Assembly (NCBI GenBank): GCA_018003655.1
Contig: JAGNDY010000006.1
Span: forward strand, 1-47,069
From: Candidatus Nanopelagicales bacterium
GTDB lineage: Bacteria; Actinomycetota; Actinomycetes; S36-B12; UBA10799
Reading direction: 5' to 3'
Length of the DNA: 47,069 nucleotides
Part shown: piece after piece, positions 1 to 8,222 of the stretch
Numbering within the stretch: the stretch's first letter is position 1
How the letters are laid out: each line of letters opens with the position of its first letter
Translations under genes and position numbers: made by a program
Notes under the pieces: model-generated
Seen by the model: only the letters and a program-made list of their open reading frames with translations
What the model was told of the DNA's origin: nothing
Databases searched by the model: none

Positions 1-359
1 GCTGCGACCTGACGTGGGTCGCGGCTGTAGGGCTCGTCGGTGAACGGATCGCGAATGGAGAAGTTGATGATGAGCGTCTTCTCGGCCCGGAAGGGATCGA
101 CGTACGCGCTCGTGACGTCGGGGATGAGCTTCATGTCCGACTCGTGAATCGCCTGGAAACCGCGAATCGACGATCCGTCGAACATCTGGCCGTCCTCGAA
201 CAGCGACTTGTCAACCGACGAGGCTGGCACGTTGAAGTGCTGCATAACACCAGGAAGATCACAGAAGCGAACGTCGACAAAAACGACGTCCTCATCCTTG
301 ATGTACTTCATGACGTCATCGGCGCTTTTGAAATCCGGGTGCTCGGATTGCGTGGACAT
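1..359 (-). CDS. glnA: Glutamine synthetase type I, N-terminal part (runs off window)
   Basis: This is the first 119 codons of type I glutamine synthetase, which makes glutamine from glutamate, ammonia and ATP in the cytoplasm. The translation starts [16 protein letters not shown] and carries the beta-grasp region with [16 protein letters not shown], the conserved [10 protein letters not shown] and DMKLIPD motifs, and [13 protein letters not shown]. The ATG at 359 is preceded by a good Shine-Dalgarno (AGGAGGGG about 4 nt away). The remaining three quarters of the gene lies outside the window. The divergent neighbour is an RDD protein, a common actinobacterial arrangement. A GlnR-type box lies about 160 bp upstream, so nitrogen control is likely. 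The identity is secure from the motifs. Confidence 0.96.
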   Translation of the reverse strand, partial: MSTQSEHPDFKSADDVMKYIKDEDVVFVDVRFCDLPGVMQHFNVPASSVDKSLFEDGQMFDGSSIRGFQAIHESDMKLIPDVTSAYVDPFRAEKTLIINFSIRDPFTDEPYSRDPRQVA

Positions 360-514
360 TCACCCCTCCTGAGGCCGGGGAACGATTCCCTGGCGTTTGA
401 TTGTGTCCTCGACGCTGCTGCCGGGTGTGGAGCGACGCCTTGACCGGGACGGTTGTGACCGCGACTCGGTTGCCTCACCGTAAACCCACGCCATGACGGC
501 TCGGTGTCTCGGTT

Positions 515-530
515 GTTTCACGATTGTTAC
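515..530 (-). promoter_or_regulatory. GlnR-type operator upstream of glnA
   Basis: Read on the minus strand the site is GTAAC-N6-GAAAC, an exact match to one half of the actinobacterial GlnR consensus (gTnAC-n6-GaAAC). Six bases further comes a weaker GACAC-N6-GTCAT, so a degenerate second repeat may be present. It lies in the 230-bp region between glnA and the RDD gene and could serve either. GlnR control of glnA is established in Streptomyces and Mycobacterium; its use here is inferred. Confidence 0.7.
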
Positions 531-577
531 GGGTCAATCATCGTGGGTCTGCATTCCTGCCTGAGCGGCGGGGGAGT

Positions 578-583
578 TAGCCT
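578..583 (+). promoter_or_regulatory. Predicted -10 element (TAGCCT) of a leaderless mRNA, RDD gene
   Basis: TAGCCT is followed by exactly six bases and the ATG at 590, with no Shine-Dalgarno at normal spacing. This is the arrangement expected when transcription begins at the start codon itself. Confidence 0.5.
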
Positions 584-589
584 CATCAC

Positions 590-1063
590 ATGGATCGCCG
601 CGACATTGGTACCTGGATCGCCGGACCTCGAGCCGCGCTTGAGGATCAGGGCTTCGAACTGGGATACCGGGGCGAGCGGTTGGGATTGCCGGAGAACGGT
701 CCCGGCTCGGCTGCCACGCTGGGGCGCCGGATCGGTGCGATCTTCATTGACTGGATTGCCTGCGCAATTGTCGCCCAACTGATCTTTCCGCAATTCAGCT
801 ACGGCAGCCAGGGCTCGGCGATGGCGACCCTCGGCGTCTTCTTTGTGGTGGTCTCGATTTTCACGGTCTTGGGTGGGGCATCGTTTGGACAGCGGATTGT
901 CGGTATCCGGGTCGCCGCTCTGAATAGGCCCTACGTCAATCCCCTGTTCGCGGTGCTGCGGACGTTGCTCATCTGCCTCGTGGTGCCGGCTGTGATTTGG
1001 GATCGCGACGGTCGCGGTTTGCACGATCGGGCCGCCGGAACTGTCGTCCTCAAGGCCCGATAG
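590..1063 (+). CDS. RDD family membrane protein
   Basis: A 157-residue protein with an RDD domain from about residue 43 (TLGRRIGAIFIDWIACAIV) to the end. Hydrophobic segments lie at about 48-66, 79-97 and 117-135, and the family signature is visible in GQRIVGIRV and the terminal DRDGRGLHDRAAGT. The N-terminal 40 residues are polar. RDD proteins are small polytopic membrane proteins; some act in ion transport, but the job of this actinobacterial glnA-linked member is unknown to me. It is divergent from glnA and convergent with the M14 peptidase, 32 bp between stops. The start is chosen from the TAGCCT-N6-ATG arrangement. Confidence 0.85.
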   Translation: MDRRDIGTWIAGPRAALEDQGFELGYRGERLGLPENGPGSAATLGRRIGAIFIDWIACAIVAQLIFPQFSYGSQGSAMATLGVFFVVVSIFTVLGGASFGQRIVGIRVAALNRPYVNPLFAVLRTLLICLVVPAVIWDRDGRGLHDRAAGTVVLKAR

Positions 1064-1095
1064 GCCGCGCGCTCAACACCCGAGCACCGTCGCGA

Positions 1096-2040
1096 CTACC
1101 TGCGTGGCAGTCGCTTGATGTTCTGCAATGCCGGCGCCCGCCGGTCCAGGTTCTGCAGTTCCCGCAAATGAGTGAGGACCGCATTGGTGTAGCGGGTGGT
1201 CTTTGAACGGGTAATCCGGCGGGAGTTGGGCAGTTCGACGGTCAGCATCCAGCCAGGCAGTTTGGAGTTGAACCACGAGCCCATCGTGCCGGTGTACGCG
1301 CGATTGCAACGCTCCAAACCGAGACCGGTCAGTTTGGCGAAGCGGTAGGCGTATGGCCGCGTTTTCCAGTTGCAGTAGCCCAGAACCATGTTCCAGTCCT
1401 GGTGCATGACGTAGGCACCATCTGGACGCAGCCGCTTGAGGAAGCGCATGACGGCTTTGGTCTCGCGCTCGCTGGCCGGGCCTCGGCCAGCACCAGCCGT
1501 GCGGCGCGACCAGTTGGTTGGGAAGTTCCGGTTGAGGTCGACACCGCGTGAGTTGTATCGGCGGGTGGCGGCGTCACCGTCAGGGTTCATCGACGTGATG
1601 GTCCACAGTTGAGTAGCACCAGTCGTGCTTAGGTTGCGGCCCCGCAACTGCGCGACGATGTCGCGGCCCTTCTTCTCATTGCCGTGGATCTCGCCGATGA
1701 CCAGCATCACGCGGCTGCCATTGGGGTTGCCCTGGCGGACCGCGACCATCTTGCGGCCCTTCCGGGTCTTGCCAATGACGAGCGAGCCATTGGGTCCGGT
1801 CTGGATGGGCGGCCTCGTCGGGGTCGGTTCCGGCGTTGGATCGGTAGGTGTCGGCGTTGGATCAGGTGCCGGTTCGGTCGCAGCGGTAGTCGGTGACACG
1901 GAAGCACTCGGTGCGGCCTGAACGGCAGCGGCTGATGTCGCGGCAAAGGCGATGCCTGTCGCCGGTGCGATCCCGCCAATAACGATTGCTGGGGCCAGCG
2001 TTCCGGCGATCAACAGCGATCTTTTTCGTGGCATGGACAT
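1096..2040 (-). CDS. Secreted M14-family zinc carboxypeptidase
   Basis: A 314-residue secreted protein. An N-terminal signal peptide (basic MPRKR then a hydrophobic stretch to about residue 34) is followed by a Pro/Thr linker (about 58-78) made of repeated PTP/DPTPE units. The peptidase domain then runs from about residue 85. Zinc ligands His119 and Glu122 (GEIHGNE) and His213 (MHQDW) are present, as are the substrate-binding Arg171 in the classic NPDGD...DLNRNFP region and the general-base Glu269 (TVELP). All expected M14 catalytic residues are therefore intact. The domain is short, as in bacterial murein-peptide or gamma-glutamyl members, so a cell-wall peptide is a plausible but unproven substrate. 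A TACGGT lies 8 bases upstream of the second Met codon (2034), so translation may begin there. Confidence 0.88.
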   Translation of the reverse strand: MSMPRKRSLLIAGTLAPAIVIGGIAPATGIAFAATSAAAVQAAPSASVSPTTAATEPAPDPTPTPTDPTPEPTPTRPPIQTGPNGSLVIGKTRKGRKMVAVRQGNPNGSRVMLVIGEIHGNEKKGRDIVAQLRGRNLSTTGATQLWTITSMNPDGDAATRRYNSRGVDLNRNFPTNWSRRTAGAGRGPASERETKAVMRFLKRLRPDGAYVMHQDWNMVLGYCNWKTRPYAYRFAKLTGLGLERCNRAYTGTMGSWFNSKLPGWMLTVELPNSRRITRSKTTRYTNAVLTHLRELQNLDRRAPALQNIKRLPRR

Positions 2041-2502
2041 TGACCGTAGGGCGAATTTCGTTCTGATTCCTGCTTTTCGACGATTGAACGGGTGGGCCGA
2101 ATTGGCGCTAGTCCGTTCGCACTAGCCGTGCCCTAGCGTACTGAATGGGTGAGGCGAATTGGCTGCTCCATGTTGCTGGTCGCAGCCTGCGAACATCGGC
2201 CGAAGACTGGTCACGCACCCGCTTCGTGTGGTGAATCACAAAGATAGGAAGATGAAAAGGGACAGACCCGCCAATACCTCGCGAACCGTTGCGGCCGCTT
2301 TTCACAGAGGGTGAAGGCGCCGGTCGTGCGGTGCCGGCGCTTCGGCAACAACCGAACCCGTCAGTGCCGGTCGGAGGGTGGGTCAGCGTCAATCAGCGCA
2401 CCGTGGGTTAGTCCATTGGGCAGTGACTCACATCACAGACAGTAGTTTCGCGGGCTAAGCCAATTGGGCGTGTCCGGACAGCCGGTGTGCAGCGGGCAGT
2501 GC
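2041..2502. other. 462-bp intergenic region upstream of the M14 peptidase gene
   Basis: No convincing gene is seen. It holds a Crp/GlxR-type palindrome (2422-2437) and a GC-rich hairpin at 2315-2342 (AGGCGCCGG/CCGGCGCTT, 10-nt loop) without a following T run in either direction. Candidate open frames here have no family features. It probably carries the peptidase promoter and a long leader. Confidence 0.6.
2422..2437. promoter_or_regulatory. Crp/GlxR-type operator
   Basis: The sequence AGTGA-CTCACA-TCACA matches the actinobacterial GlxR/Crp consensus TGTGA-N6-TCACA at all defined positions but the first. It lies about 380 bp upstream of the M14 peptidase start and 65 bp past the DUF4191 stop. 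The palindrome is seen directly; regulator and target are inferred. Confidence 0.5.
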
Positions 2503-3177
2503 CTATCCGCGCTGGTTGCGAGCGGCTCGGACGCTCTTGGGCATCGGGCCCTTGGGCGCCGACATTGGCTGCGTGGCGAGGGCGTCGAGGCGACGACGTA
2601 CCTCAGTGACCTGCGCCGGTTTGAGGTTTCGCTTCTGCTTCATGACCTTGCGGTTCAACTTGCGCAACGGGATCTGACCCTCGTCGTTGCCGGACTGGAT
2701 CTCGATGATCGGGATGTCCGGCACAAAGCGAGCGGTCTTCTTCCGCTCGTTGTTCAGCACTTGCTGCGCGCGGTGGGACGGGCCCTCGGACACCAACATG
2801 ACACCGGGACGACCCACGACCCGGTGAACCACGTCTTGGTTCTTGGTGATGGCTACCGCGGGGGTGACGAACCAACCCTTCTTCAGCGACTTGAGCACCG
2901 CTGCTGCCGCACCTGGTTGACCCTCGATCTGCGCATAGGCCGAGCGCTCCGCCCGCCGTCCGAACACGATGGTGACGGCCAGCGCGCCCAGTGAGACGCC
3001 GATCGCAATGAAGTAGAAGACCATGCCGAGCAACACGCCAGCGATGGCGAAGACCGCGACGATCCCGACGAAGATGCCAGCCAGGATCCAGCCGATCCTC
3101 GGATCGTTGCGTTTGGTGAGTTTGTAGGTCTCGCGGATTTGCCCGAGACGCCCGGGCTTGCCGTCCTTACGTGCCAT
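2503..3177 (-). CDS. DUF4191 family membrane protein
   Basis: A 224-residue protein of the actinobacterial DUF4191 family, whose function is unknown. It opens with a basic stretch ([20 protein letters not shown]), has two transmembrane segments (about 35-55 and 58-76) after the DPRIGW motif, and continues with a soluble domain including [11 protein letters not shown] and a very basic [11 protein letters not shown] patch. An upstream in-frame extension is possible, but the ATG at 3177 gives the family's usual N-terminus and sits six bases behind TACCCT. It overlaps the end of lipA by 11 bp, and this lipA-DUF4191 neighbourhood is common in actinobacteria. Confidence 0.88.
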   Translation of the reverse strand: MARKDGKPGRLGQIRETYKLTKRNDPRIGWILAGIFVGIVAVFAIAGVLLGMVFYFIAIGVSLGALAVTIVFGRRAERSAYAQIEGQPGAAAAVLKSLKKGWFVTPAVAITKNQDVVHRVVGRPGVMLVSEGPSHRAQQVLNNERKKTARFVPDIPIIEIQSGNDEGQIPLRKLNRKVMKQKRNLKPAQVTEVRRRLDALATQPMSAPKGPMPKSVRAARNQRG

Positions 3178-4153
3178 GGGCCAAGGGTAAGCCATCTGCG
3201 TGCGTGGTCTGGGCGAGCGCCTGCGAATACAGCCGCCCCGCCCGGTAGGACGAACGAACCAGTGGGCCACTCATCACGCCGAGGAAGCCGAGCGACACCG
3301 CGAACTGATCGAGTTCGACGAACTCCTCCGGTGGAGCCCATCGAACGACTGGGTGGTGCAGGGTGGATGGGCGCAGGTACTGGGTAATCGTGATCAACTG
3401 GCAGCCAGCCTCAACGAGGTCAGCCAGCGTCTGTTCGATTTCATCCCGTTCCTCGCCCATGCCCAGGATGAGGTTGGACTTGGTGATCAAACCCGCCTCG
3501 CGCGCGGCAGTAATCACATCGAGGGATCGTTGGTACGTGAAGGCGGGGCGGATCCGGCGCATCAGCCGAGGAACGGTTTCCAGATTGTGTGCCAGAACTT
3601 CCGGTTTGGCGTCGAACACCTGCGAGAGCAACTCGGGCTCGCCCGAGAAGTCGGGGATCAGCACCTCCACTCCACAACCGGGAACCAACTGGTGGATCTG
3701 GCGGACAGTTTCGGCGTAGAGCCACGCGCCCTGGTCGGGCAGGTCATCGCGAGCGACCCCCGTCACGGTCGCGTACCGCAGACCCATGGCAGCCACGGAC
3801 TCCCCGACTCGGCGAGGTTCATGCCGGTCCAGCGGCGTCGGCTTTCCGGTGCCGATCTGACAGAAGTCGCAGCGTCGTGAGCAGGTGTCTCCACCAACCA
3901 GGAATGTTGCCTCGCGGTCTTCCCAGCACTCACTGATGTTCGGGCACCCAGCCTCTTGGCAGACCGTATGCAGTCCAGCATCGGCGACCCTGCGGCGAAT
4001 GTCCGCGTGGTTGGGTCCGTTGCGGAACTTCGTCTTGATCCACGGCGGCTTGCGCTCGATGTCCACCTCGGAGTTCCGGACCTCGAGGCGCAACAACTTG
4101 CGGCCATCGGCAGTCACGGTGGCCGCAGTCGTACCGGTGGATGATTCGGGCAC
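3167..4153 (-). CDS. lipA: Lipoyl synthase
   Basis: A 328-residue radical-SAM enzyme that inserts two sulfur atoms into protein-bound octanoyl groups to form lipoyl groups. The auxiliary-cluster cysteines are Cys65, Cys70 and Cys76 ([14 protein letters not shown]). The radical-SAM cluster cysteines are Cys91, Cys95 and Cys98 (CSRRCDFC). The C-terminal RSSY motif supplying the serine ligand is present (VRSSYRAG). Length and motifs are normal for the family. It starts at a GTG, nine bases after the lipB stop, and has its own likely -10 element inside the end of lipB. Clients encoded nearby include SucB; the glycine cleavage H protein is not in the window. Confidence 0.97.
   Translation of the reverse strand: MPESSTGTTAATVTADGRKLLRLEVRNSEVDIERKPPWIKTKFRNGPNHADIRRRVADAGLHTVCQEAGCPNISECWEDREATFLVGGDTCSRRCDFCQIGTGKPTPLDRHEPRRVGESVAAMGLRYATVTGVARDDLPDQGAWLYAETVRQIHQLVPGCGVEVLIPDFSGEPELLSQVFDAKPEVLAHNLETVPRLMRRIRPAFTYQRSLDVITAAREAGLITKSNLILGMGEERDEIEQTLADLVEAGCQLITITQYLRPSTLHHPVVRWAPPEEFVELDQFAVSLGFLGVMSGPLVRSSYRAGRLYSQALAQTTHADGLPLAHGT
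3184..3189 (-). promoter_or_regulatory. Predicted -10 element (TACCCT), DUF4191 gene
   Basis: TACCCT, six bases, then the ATG at 3177. It lies within the last codons of lipA, so the DUF4191 gene could be transcribed independently as a leaderless mRNA. Confidence 0.45.
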
Positions 4154-4159
4154 AGTGCC

Positions 4160-4165
4160 AGCCTA
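4160..4165 (-). promoter_or_regulatory. Predicted -10 element (TAGGCT), lipA
   Basis: TAGGCT, six bases, then the GTG start of lipA at 4153; no Shine-Dalgarno is visible. It overlaps the last codons of lipB. Confidence 0.5.
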
Positions 4166-4876
4166 TGCCGACCGGTCAAGCAGGGTGGGGGCCAGCACCT
4201 CGCGAAGGTGATACTCAAGACGGTCGGCGGCTGCACGCACCGACGGGCTGGCCTGCCGTTCGTTGCCCGTCCGCTGCTGGAGTTCGGCAGTCAGCGATGT
4301 GACCGAAGCATCGGTAATCCCGCAGGCAACCACTCGTTGAGCCCAGGTGAGGTCACAGTCGACGTTGATCGCTAGTCCGTGCATGGTGACGCCACGAGCG
4401 ACCCTTACTCCAACGGCCGCGATCTTCTTGTCGACGTGCGGCGGCGGGGTCTGCGCGTCGGCGGTTACCCAGACCCCACTGCGGCCGTCGATTCGGTGGC
4501 CGTCAACGCCGAAGTCTGCACATGTTCGGATGGCAGCCTCCTCCAGGCGACGAACATGGGCCACCACATCGAACGGTTGCGGCAGCCGAACGATCGGGTA
4601 GCACACGAGTTGGCCTGGCCCATGCCAGGTGATCCGCCCACCGCGGTCGACTTCCACGACCTCGCTGCCGTCCGTTGGCCGATCGGAGGGCTGGGTGCGC
4701 TTGCCTGCGGTAAAGACCTCGGCGTGCTCAAGCAGGATGATTGTTGGGGGAAGTTCGTTGCTGCAGACCGCAGCGTGGATCTGCCGCTGCAGTTCCCAGC
4801 CCTGTCGGTAATCGATCAGTTCGGTTCCGAGGCTCACCCGGCGCACAATCAGCTGCTGGTCCACGGCGTCGGTCAC
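4163..4876 (-). CDS. lipB: Octanoyl-[ACP]:protein N-octanoyltransferase
   Basis: A 237-residue LipB that transfers octanoate from acyl carrier protein to lipoyl domains, the step before LipA. The family signature RGGRITWHGPGQ is at 78-89. The catalytic Lys151 lies in KIAAVG and the acyl-accepting Cys185 in VACGITDASVTSL; the TMHGLAINVDCDL strand is also typical. The GTG at 4876 is preceded by TAACGT at six bases, supporting this start. The gene is divergent from the alpha/beta hydrolase at 4957 and leads lipA and DUF4191 on the same strand. Confidence 0.96.
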   Translation of the reverse strand: MTDAVDQQLIVRRVSLGTELIDYRQGWELQRQIHAAVCSNELPPTIILLEHAEVFTAGKRTQPSDRPTDGSEVVEVDRGGRITWHGPGQLVCYPIVRLPQPFDVVAHVRRLEEAAIRTCADFGVDGHRIDGRSGVWVTADAQTPPPHVDKKIAAVGVRVARGVTMHGLAINVDCDLTWAQRVVACGITDASVTSLTAELQQRTGNERQASPSVRAAADRLEYHLREVLAPTLLDRSA

Positions 4877-4882
4877 AGGGAC

Positions 4883-4888
4883 ACGTTA
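4883..4888 (-). promoter_or_regulatory. Predicted -10 element (TAACGT), lipB
   Basis: TAACGT, six bases, then the GTG of lipB at 4876; an AGGGAC lies too close to the start to act as a standard ribosome-binding site. Confidence 0.45.
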
Positions 4889-4944
4889 CGCCGGGGTCGC
4901 TGCATTCGGTAGCGGCCTGACGACTCAGCCGCTGGCACAACGGG

Positions 4945-4950
4945 CACAAT
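4945..4950 (+). promoter_or_regulatory. Possible -10 element (CACAAT), alpha/beta hydrolase gene
   Basis: CACAAT, six bases, then GTG at 4957. It is a weaker match than the others because the first base is C. Confidence 0.3.
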
Positions 4951-4956
4951 TGCCCG

Positions 4957-5793
4957 GTGACCACAGCGGTGTTTCTGCACGGAGTGGGTGGCTCGCAAGC
5001 AGGCTGGGACGACGCGCTCCGTCGAGCAGTGGGCACCACCGATGTCGAGCTGGCCGCGAGCCTCGACACGGTCACTCTCGACTTCGACCATCAGGTTCGA
5101 CGGGCCGGGCCGATCCGTCGGCGATCGGCCGACCATCTGTTTGGTTCCAGCGAGGGCGAGCAGAGTCGCGCCGACGAGCGGGTGGGCTACTACCGGAACC
5201 AGCAGCGGATTCGTCAGGTCGCGCTCGCGGCTAGCGGCGTAGTGGCGGCACCGCGTTGGCCTCGGCCGATCCTCATCCCGGGCGAGCTCATGGTGCGTGC
5301 GCCGGTTCTCGACATGCGCCAGGCAGGTCACTACCGCCACGATCTCGGACTGCGGGCAGCGGTGCTCGACCACGTCAGCGAGACCATTCGTCAGATCGAT
5401 GACGACATCCTCCTGTTTGCCCACAGTTTGGGCTCGGTGGTGGCGTTGGACGCACTCCACCTGCGCGATATGCGTGTTGCCATGCTCATCACCTTCGGCA
5501 GTCCGCTGGGTGTGCGGCATTTCTGGGGTCAGCCCTGGGAGGGCAGCGATGGGTTCCCCTTTGCCCGGGTCGGCGGCTGGCTCAACGTCGTGAACACCAG
5601 GGACCCGGTGCCCTGGCAGCGCGGCGTCAGCAATCGTTTCCCGACAGCCGTCGATTCCTTCATCTCGGCGGGTCTTGGCTATTCCGGTACCGACGGCTTC
5701 CACGATGCGACCACCTACGTGGCGTCGGCGCCGGTTGTGGCGACTCTGATCGACCAGGTTCGACGCAATGCCCCACCGGACTCGGGCACCTGA
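4957..5793 (+). CDS. Alpha/beta hydrolase, lipase-like
   Basis: A 278-residue cytoplasmic protein with an alpha/beta-hydrolase pattern. It has an N-terminal FLHGVGGS oxyanion-type loop (6-13), a nucleophile elbow FAHSLGS with Ser157, a probable acid Asp216 (NTRDPVP) and a probable His249 (DGFHDA). Between residues 45 and 135 is an Arg-rich insertion that likely forms the lid. The strand following Ser157 (MLITFGSPLG) resembles cutinase/PGAP1-like lipases. The substrate cannot be told. It is divergent from lipB and is followed, 57 bp on, by a membrane-anchored protein. Confidence 0.75.
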   Translation: MTTAVFLHGVGGSQAGWDDALRRAVGTTDVELAASLDTVTLDFDHQVRRAGPIRRRSADHLFGSSEGEQSRADERVGYYRNQQRIRQVALAASGVVAAPRWPRPILIPGELMVRAPVLDMRQAGHYRHDLGLRAAVLDHVSETIRQIDDDILLFAHSLGSVVALDALHLRDMRVAMLITFGSPLGVRHFWGQPWEGSDGFPFARVGGWLNVVNTRDPVPWQRGVSNRFPTAVDSFISAGLGYSGTDGFHDATTYVASAPVVATLIDQVRRNAPPDSGT

Positions 5794-5850
5794 CTCACCC
5801 CCTGTGGATAGCTGACGCCACCCCTGCGCAGATTCCTGCAGGCTTGCGGC

Positions 5851-7299
5851 ATGGCAGATAGACACGACCCCAGCAGGTGGCAGGCCTCTGGACAGCAACC
5901 CTGGTCGGGCAATGACCGTGCTTTCCGTCCCGATAATCCCAGCTCCGGGCCGCTGCCGGCGGCTCCAAGTCCGCGGACGGATCGTTGCTTCGCGGTTGCC
6001 GAGCTCGGTGGCCTCGGTCTTGAATTGGAAGGGCTGGTCATCGCCGAGGTGGTCTATCAGCTCGCCGGGCTCATCGAGGAGCGATCGACTGCGGGAGACC
6101 CAATGCCCCCGCTGTCCGAGCAATCGGTTTCGTTGCAACAAAGTGGCGCTGTCACCTGGGGTCCAGCTGTCGTCGATGAGCCGTCCGTCGATGACGTTCG
6201 GGCCACGGAAGAACTCGTCGCGATGGCGCGCCGACTCATCGGTGGGCAAGTGGTTGGGGCAGCGCTGGCGCGGCTGCTCATGTCGACTTCTGTTGATCCG
6301 CAGGCCATACGCGAATGCCTTGCCGTGGACTCGGACAGAAAGTTGGTTGCGACTGTCGTAGCTCAGGCCATGACCAAGACCGATGGGCCACAACGAGTCC
6401 TGGGCGCAAGTGCCGATGAGGCTGGGCACGGACCGTCGTCGGCAACGGGAGCGTCGACTGCCGAACGGCAGGGAAGAACAGGGGCAGGGCCTGCTCTGCG
6501 CTCGCCGCGGGCACATCGCACTTCGTCGCAACCACCCGGTGAGCCTGGTTCAAGCCGCGACGATTCCGGCATCACCCGGGTTCTTCAGAACGTGCAGGCC
6601 TTGGCCACTCGGCGAAGAATTGTGATCCTCGCCGCCGGCGTGCTAGTGGCGGCTGTTGGTTTCGGCGCTCTTGCCCAAGGCGCTCCGAACGAGATTGTAG
6701 CCGCCGCCGAACCGCCAGAAGGCGAGGTCACCGCGTCCCCAGTTGCCGACCCGTCCACGACCGAATCAGCCACGACGGGTCCGGGTTCCTCGGCGTCGGC
6801 AACACCAACGGCCGATGCGACCACTCGGCCGTCGGAGGAACAGCCAGCGTCGGCAGCTGCGTCCTCGATCGGCACGCCACAGCCAGGTCGTTCAGCTACC
6901 GACTGGCAGGCCGTCGTCTCGGACCTGGATTCCAGTCGCAGTCGCGCTTTCGAGACCGGCGATGCGACGTTGCTCGACCGGGTGAATGTCGCCGATTCGC
7001 CAGCCTGGGTCGCCGATCGCCGAATGCTGAACAAACTGTCGGTGTCGGGACTTCGGGCACGCGGCCTGGCCACCGTGATCGAGCGAGTCGAGGTGAAGCA
7101 ACAGAGTGCGGAGCGAATCAGGCTCGTCGTCACGGATCGACGCCCGGCCTACCAGTTGGTCTCGGCTTCCACCGGCGCGACCGTGTCGAAGGTTGCGGCT
7201 CGCAGTGAGTTGGTATGGCGTGTCCGGCTCACGCCGAGTGACGAATCCACGTCGACGGGATCAGGCGGTTGGCGCATCTATTCCGTTGAAGCCGCTTAG
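5851..7299 (+). CDS. Membrane-anchored protein with C-terminal NTF2-like domain
   Basis: A 482-residue protein I cannot assign to a named gene. Residues about 45-185 form a mostly alpha-helical cytoplasmic region. About 186-250 are Arg/Ser/Pro-rich and probably disordered. A single transmembrane helix lies at about 256-275, followed by an Ala/Ser/Thr/Pro-rich linker (about 276-350). The C-terminal domain (351-482) starts DWQAVVSDLDSSRSRAFETGD and ends WRIYSVEAA, the pattern of an NTF2/SnoaL-like fold in an extracytoplasmic position. The N-terminal region (EGLVIAEVVYQLAGL...VSLQQSGAVTW...VDDVRATEEL) is loosely reminiscent of a degraded protein-kinase C-lobe; this is a weak guess. CAGGCT-N6-ATG precedes the start. 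Confidence 0.6.
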   Translation: MADRHDPSRWQASGQQPWSGNDRAFRPDNPSSGPLPAAPSPRTDRCFAVAELGGLGLELEGLVIAEVVYQLAGLIEERSTAGDPMPPLSEQSVSLQQSGAVTWGPAVVDEPSVDDVRATEELVAMARRLIGGQVVGAALARLLMSTSVDPQAIRECLAVDSDRKLVATVVAQAMTKTDGPQRVLGASADEAGHGPSSATGASTAERQGRTGAGPALRSPRAHRTSSQPPGEPGSSRDDSGITRVLQNVQALATRRRIVILAAGVLVAAVGFGALAQGAPNEIVAAAEPPEGEVTASPVADPSTTESATTGPGSSASATPTADATTRPSEEQPASAAASSIGTPQPGRSATDWQAVVSDLDSSRSRAFETGDATLLDRVNVADSPAWVADRRMLNKLSVSGLRARGLATVIERVEVKQQSAERIRLVVTDRRPAYQLVSASTGATVSKVAARSELVWRVRLTPSDESTSTGSGGWRIYSVEAA

Positions 7300-7325
7300 G
7301 ACGGCTCGCGCCTTTCGAAACGGGG

Positions 7326-8222
7326 TTAGATGATTTGCTTGAGGGCATCGTGGATGGTCGGGTCATCCCAATGGAACCCAGCCTTTTCCAGCTTCTTCGG
7401 TAGCACCCTGGCGCTGGAGAGGACATCGCTGGCGAACTCGCCGAGGGCGATCTTCAACGCGAAGGCCGGTGCGGGGATGATTGCCGGTTTTCCGAGCAGG
7501 GACGCAAGAGCCTGGGTGGAGACTTTGTTGGTCACGGGATTGGGTGCGGTGAGGTTCACCGGACCGTCGAGGGAGCCGTGGTTGATCAAGAATTCGAGGG
7601 CGCGAACCTCGTCGCGCAGTGAGATGAACGCCTGATACTGGTTGCCAGAGCCGAGACGGCCGCCGGCGCCGAGCTTGAACTGTTTGAGTAGTTTCTCCCA
7701 CGCCCCGCCGCGTTCACTGACAACCAAACCGGTCCGGGTGTTCACAACGCGGATGCCTGCCTGACGTGCCGGTTCGCACGCCTGCTCCCAGTCTGCGACG
7801 ACGTCGGAGAGGAACCCGACTCCCTTCGACGAGTCCTCGTCAAGTTCAAGATCGCCGCGGTCGCCGTAGTAGCCGATTGCTGAGGCGCACAAGAAGACCG
7901 CCGGTTTGGGGTCGAGCTGGGCGGCCGCCCGCGCCATGGCCTGGGTTCCATTGACCCGCGAGTTGAGAATCTCGGTCTTGTAGCTGTCGGTCCAGCGGTG
8001 GTCGCCGACGCCAGCACCAGCGAGGTGCACGATCGCGTCGACACCGCTGAGGCCCGCGAGGTCAACCTCGCCGGAATCTGGGTCCCACCGAACTTCGTCT
8101 GGGGCGCTCGGGGCGCGGCGCACCATCTTGATCACCCGGTGCCCGTCATCAGTGAGCGTGGCGGCCAGGTCAGACCCGATCAGGCCAGAGGCGCCGGTAA
8201 TGGCGACTCTCAGCTGTTTCAT
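7326..8222 (-). CDS. TIGR01777-family NAD(P)-dependent epimerase/oxidoreductase
   Basis: A 298-residue extended short-chain dehydrogenase of the YfcH/TIGR01777 family. The nucleotide-binding motif is GASGLIGSDL near the N-terminus. Typical family segments are VDAIVHLAGAGVGDHRW, CASAIGYYGDRG (with the YxxxG-like active region), ADWEQA, NTRTGLVVS and the C-terminal DUF1731 part (GPVNLTAPNPVTN, ARVLPKKLEKAGF). No substrate is established for this family; some members act in cell division, others are unassigned. Its ATG overlaps the sucB stop by 4 bp, so it is translationally coupled to sucB, as in other actinobacteria. Confidence 0.88.
   Translation of the reverse strand: MKQLRVAITGASGLIGSDLAATLTDDGHRVIKMVRRAPSAPDEVRWDPDSGEVDLAGLSGVDAIVHLAGAGVGDHRWTDSYKTEILNSRVNGTQAMARAAAQLDPKPAVFLCASAIGYYGDRGDLELDEDSSKGVGFLSDVVADWEQACEPARQAGIRVVNTRTGLVVSERGGAWEKLLKQFKLGAGGRLGSGNQYQAFISLRDEVRALEFLINHGSLDGPVNLTAPNPVTNKVSTQALASLLGKPAIIPAPAFALKIALGEFASDVLSSARVLPKKLEKAGFHWDDPTIHDALKQII

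Noticed and set aside
2315-2342. GC-rich hairpin as an intrinsic terminator for the lipB-lipA-DUF4191 genes
   Set aside because: It lies about 160 bp past the DUF4191 stop with no T run on the relevant side; kept only as a structure in the spacer.
4873-6531. 552-codon open frame on the minus strand
   Set aside because: It is antisense to the alpha/beta hydrolase and the membrane-anchored protein. Its composition is Arg/His-rich with no family motif, as expected of a shadow in high-GC DNA.
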